Assembly (NCBI RefSeq): GCF_014207445.1
Contig: NZ_JACHEM010000009.1
Location: 124,001-188,000 of the forward strand
Direction of reading: 5' to 3'
DNA: 64,000 bases
From: Streptomyces candidus
GTDB lineage: Bacteria; Actinomycetota; Actinomycetes; Streptomycetales; Streptomycetaceae
Shown here in pieces: positions 61,918 through 64,000 of the stretch. The position numbers and the translations under genes are program-made. The notes under the pieces are model-generated. The model did no database searches. It had not been told where the DNA came from and saw nothing but the letters and a program-made list of their open reading frames with translations. The stretch's first letter is position 1. The number at the start of each line of letters is the position of its first letter.

Positions 61918-62796
61918 ATGCCCACGCCGCTCGCCCAGTTTCCCGTTCGCCGCCTCACCCTGCGAGACCTCACCGCCTGCGCCGACCTCGGCGAAGACCG
62001 GGACTGGCCGCGCACCGAGCACGCATGGGGACTCCTGCTCACAGCCGGCACCGGCTACGGCATCGACGACCCGGATGCCGACGGCACATCCCTCATCGCC
62101 ACCTGCACTCTCACCACATACGGCGCCGACGCCCCACACGCCCCTGCGTACGCCGTGGTCGGCATGGTCCTGGTCGCCGAACGGCACGCCCGGCAGGGAC
62201 TCGGCCTGCGCTTGCTGCGGCACGCCCTCGCGCGGGCGGGTGACGCACAGGTGTCGCTCTACGCCACAGAGGAAGGCCGAGGGCTCTACGCCCGGCTCGG
62301 TTTCACCGCGGGGGGTCGCGCCGAGACCCTTCGCGGCCACTTCCGCTCCGCGGGACCGCCGCCTTCGATCGCCACCCGTCCCGCGACCCCCGCCGACCTC
62401 ACCGCCCTCATCCGCCTGGACACGGAGGTCTTCGGCCATGACCGCACCGCCATGATCGCGCGGCTGCCCGCCTTCGCCGACCAACTGCGCGTGGCCGAGG
62501 ACCGGACCGGCCTCCTCGGTTACGCGGCCGCCTGGCCCGACAGGCACACCCAGACCGTGGGGCCGCTGATCGCCCGCGACACCGACACCGCGAAGGCCCT
62601 GGTCGCGTCCCTCGCGTCCGGCACCGATCGTCCGCTCCGCATCGACGTCGACGAACACCACACTCAGCTGTGCGAGTGGCTGCGCTCCCACGGCCTGGCC
62701 ACGGCCGCCCGTCAGACCGTCATGACGTACGGCGCGCCCGGCCTCCCCGGAGATCCCCACCGCCGATTCGCCCCGCTGTCGAAGGCGACCGGCTGA
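61918..62796 (+). CDS. Tandem GNAT-family N-acetyltransferase
   Basis: This is 292 residues. The first GNAT domain is at about 10-145, with the acetyl-CoA motif RHARQGLGLRLLRHALARA (Q/R-x-x-G-x-G/A) and LYARLGF. The second is at about 150-285 (TPADLTALIRLDTEVFGHDRTAMIARL; AVEDRTGLLGYAAAWP; GLATAARQTVMTYG landmarks), which lacks a clear acetyl-CoA loop and is probably structural or for substrate binding. It acts on an unknown small molecule or amine. No regulator is adjacent. Confidence 0.85.
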   Translation: MPTPLAQFPVRRLTLRDLTACADLGEDRDWPRTEHAWGLLLTAGTGYGIDDPDADGTSLIATCTLTTYGADAPHAPAYAVVGMVLVAERHARQGLGLRLLRHALARAGDAQVSLYATEEGRGLYARLGFTAGGRAETLRGHFRSAGPPPSIATRPATPADLTALIRLDTEVFGHDRTAMIARLPAFADQLRVAEDRTGLLGYAAAWPDRHTQTVGPLIARDTDTAKALVASLASGTDRPLRIDVDEHHTQLCEWLRSHGLATAARQTVMTYGAPGLPGDPHRRFAPLSKATG

Positions 62797-62838
62797 GTGC
62801 CGTACGCGCGCACAGCCCTACACACGTGCCTCCTGGGC

Positions 62839-62992
62839 CGTACATGCGCCCGGGACACAGACGCCGGTGGCCCGTACGTACCTGCCCGTGTCTTCTGCGC
62901 AACGGCCCGGCGGTTCATACGCATGCGTCCCCCGGTTCGTACGTACGCGCCCATGACGCATACGTATCGCCCGGCCGCGGACCGTACGTATG
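62839..62992. repeat. Array of TACGTA-type palindromes between convergent genes
   Basis: CGTACATG (62839), CGTACGTA (62873), CATACGCATGCG (62916), CGTACGTACGCG (62938), GCATACGTAT (62958) and CGTACGTATG (62983) occur at irregular intervals of about 20-43 bases. This density of TACGTA-like self-complementary words is far above chance in this GC-rich DNA. The surrounding 256-bp gap contains no supported gene. Confidence 0.65.
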
Positions 62993-63052
62993 CCCGCACC
63001 TCGACCCCGCACGAGCCCGCAGCCCGGGCCAAGTGCGCGCACGGACTCCGGG

Positions 63053-64000
63053 TCAGTGGCGCGCCACGGCGGGCACACGCTCGTGCGGCGTGCCCGTCAC
63101 GACCCGGCTGCGCCCCGCCGTACGACGGTCCAGCGCTCCCGAGACGAGTGCGAGGAGCAGGGCCGACGCGGCGAGGGCAGCGCCCACCCAGTTCGGGGCG
63201 GTGAGTCCGTACCCCGCGGCGATGACGAGTCCGCCGAGCCAGGCGGCCAGGGAGTTGCCGAGGTTGAAGGCGCCGATGTTCATCGCGGAGGCCAGGGTCG
63301 GCGCACCGGCGGCCTGGTCCAGTACCCGCTTCTGCAACGGCGGCACGGTCGCGAATCCCAGCCCACCGATCAGGACGAGGGTGACCGCCGCGGTGACCTT
63401 GTGGTGAGCGGTCACGGTGAACAGCGCGAGCACCAGGGAGAGGGCACCCAGCGACACGTACAGCAGCGGCATCAGCGCCCGGTCCGCGTAGCGGCCGCCG
63501 ATCAGGTTGCCGCCGACCATGCCCAGCCCGAACAGGACGAGCAGCCAGGTGACGGACCCCGCCGGATAGCCGGCGACCTCGGTGAGCATCGGCGTGATGT
63601 AGGTGATCGCCGCGAAGACCCCGCCGAAGCCGAGCACCGTCATCGCCATGGCGAGCAGCACCTGCATGTTGCGGAACGCGGCCACTTCGTCGCGCAGTCG
63701 CACGTCCTCCGGCTTCGGCTGCTCGGGCACCAGTGCGGCGACTCCCGCCAGGCCGAGCACCCCGAGTGCGGCGACGACGAGGAACGTGATGCGCCAGCCG
63801 GCGCTCTGCCCGAGGTACGTACCGAGGGGCACCCCGACCACATTGGCGAGCGTCAGCCCGGTGAACATCATGGCGATGGCCCCGGCCTTCTTCTGCGGCG
63901 CGACCAGCCCGGCTGCCACGATCGAACCGATCCCGAAGAATGCGCCGTGCGCGAAGGAGGCGACCACCCGTCCGGCCAGCATCACGCCGAAGACGGGCGC
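63053..64000 (-). CDS. MFS transporter, DHA1 drug-efflux type (N-terminus outside window)
   Basis: The frame runs from the stop at 63053 to the window edge, so the first helices are missing. Visible are the motif C segment MMFTGLTLANVVGVPLGTYLG of proton antiporters, about nine to ten transmembrane helices and a cytoplasmic loop (VPEQPKPEDVRLRDEVAAF). It belongs to the Bcr/AraJ-like DHA1 group that exports drugs or sugars; the substrate is unknown. It ends RRTAGRSRVVTGTPHERVPAVARH, facing the convergent GNAT gene across the palindrome array. Confidence 0.87.
   Translation of the reverse strand, partial: APVFGVMLAGRVVASFAHGAFFGIGSIVAAGLVAPQKKAGAIAMMFTGLTLANVVGVPLGTYLGQSAGWRITFLVVAALGVLGLAGVAALVPEQPKPEDVRLRDEVAAFRNMQVLLAMAMTVLGFGGVFAAITYITPMLTEVAGYPAGSVTWLLVLFGLGMVGGNLIGGRYADRALMPLLYVSLGALSLVLALFTVTAHHKVTAAVTLVLIGGLGFATVPPLQKRVLDQAAGAPTLASAMNIGAFNLGNSLAAWLGGLVIAAGYGLTAPNWVGAALAASALLLALVSGALDRRTAGRSRVVTGTPHERVPAVARH

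Noticed and set aside
62797..63204. Plus-strand frame of 135 codons over the palindrome array
   Set aside because: The product is Arg/Thr/Tyr-rich from the repeated TACGTA words and runs into the antisense of the MFS gene. There is no ribosome site.

Overview
The window is a high-GC actinobacterial chromosome segment, almost certainly from Streptomyces. The evidence is very high GC with strong third-position bias, frequent GTG starts, ATGA/GTGA gene overlaps, an ssgA/ssgR pair, a dtpA/sco/PCuAC copper cluster, DUF5926 and DUF5326 genes, and a Rex-operator-fronted cydABDC operon. Five ParB-type parS palindromes (GTTTCACGTGAAAC) and several DnaA-box-like sequences in intergenic DNA suggest an origin-proximal position in the chromosome core. 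Gene order resembles the S. coelicolor SCO3920-SCO3980 region as I remember it. This was not checked by alignment.

Layout. 0-2.8 kb: a truncated secreted protein, a remnant of a thiolase-like gene, a small Asn/Gly-rich secreted protein with a textbook terminator, a catalytic-looking prim-pol domain protein and tRNA-Ser(UGA). 2.8-13.6 kb: an HtrA-type membrane protease, a glycerophosphodiesterase, two RsbW-like ATPases and a GAF-PP2C protein with altered metal-site motifs, a SEC-C protein, a secreted protein, a degenerate prim-pol paralogue and Xaa-Pro aminopeptidase. 13.8-20.1 kb: a copper operon (membrane protein, YcnI, Sco, PCuAC chaperone, CopC-CopD, Tat-exported dye-decolorising peroxidase). 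20.3-26.1 kb: pheA, serS, a HAD phosphatase, a GntR regulator and an MFS exporter. 26.3-29.9 kb: a four-gene ABC-2 transporter operon running leftwards.

30.2-34.5 kb: an overlapping operon of an M24-fold protein, an EphD-like hydrolase-SDR fusion, an internally deleted metal-dependent hydrolase and a MerR regulator. 34.6-37.2 kb: RNA 2'-phosphotransferase, an LLM oxidoreductase and a second HAD phosphatase. 37.3-45.3 kb: a DevS-like double-GAF histidine kinase beside cydAB and a CydD-CydC fusion, with a Rex operator upstream of cydA. Together these look like a low-oxygen respiration module. 45.5-50.7 kb: an HisC-like aminotransferase, a LacI regulator, a repeat-tailed metallophosphatase and a membrane protein. 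50.8-54.1 kb: thiC under a TPP riboswitch, and a YibE/F membrane protein. 54.3-55.8 kb: the sporulation pair ssgA and ssgR. 55.9-64 kb: small membrane proteins, a cupin, a PLP lyase, LysR, NUDIX, a globin-reductase fusion, a tandem GNAT and a truncated MFS transporter.

The window is mainly conserved core genome. I see no prophage, insertion sequence, CRISPR array or biosynthetic cluster. The most interesting material is gene decay or divergence (thiolase remnant, internally deleted hydrolase, degenerate PP2C and prim-pol motifs), the parS and DnaA-box landscape, a structured AT-rich element near 7.8 kb, and an array of TACGTA palindromes near 62.9 kb.
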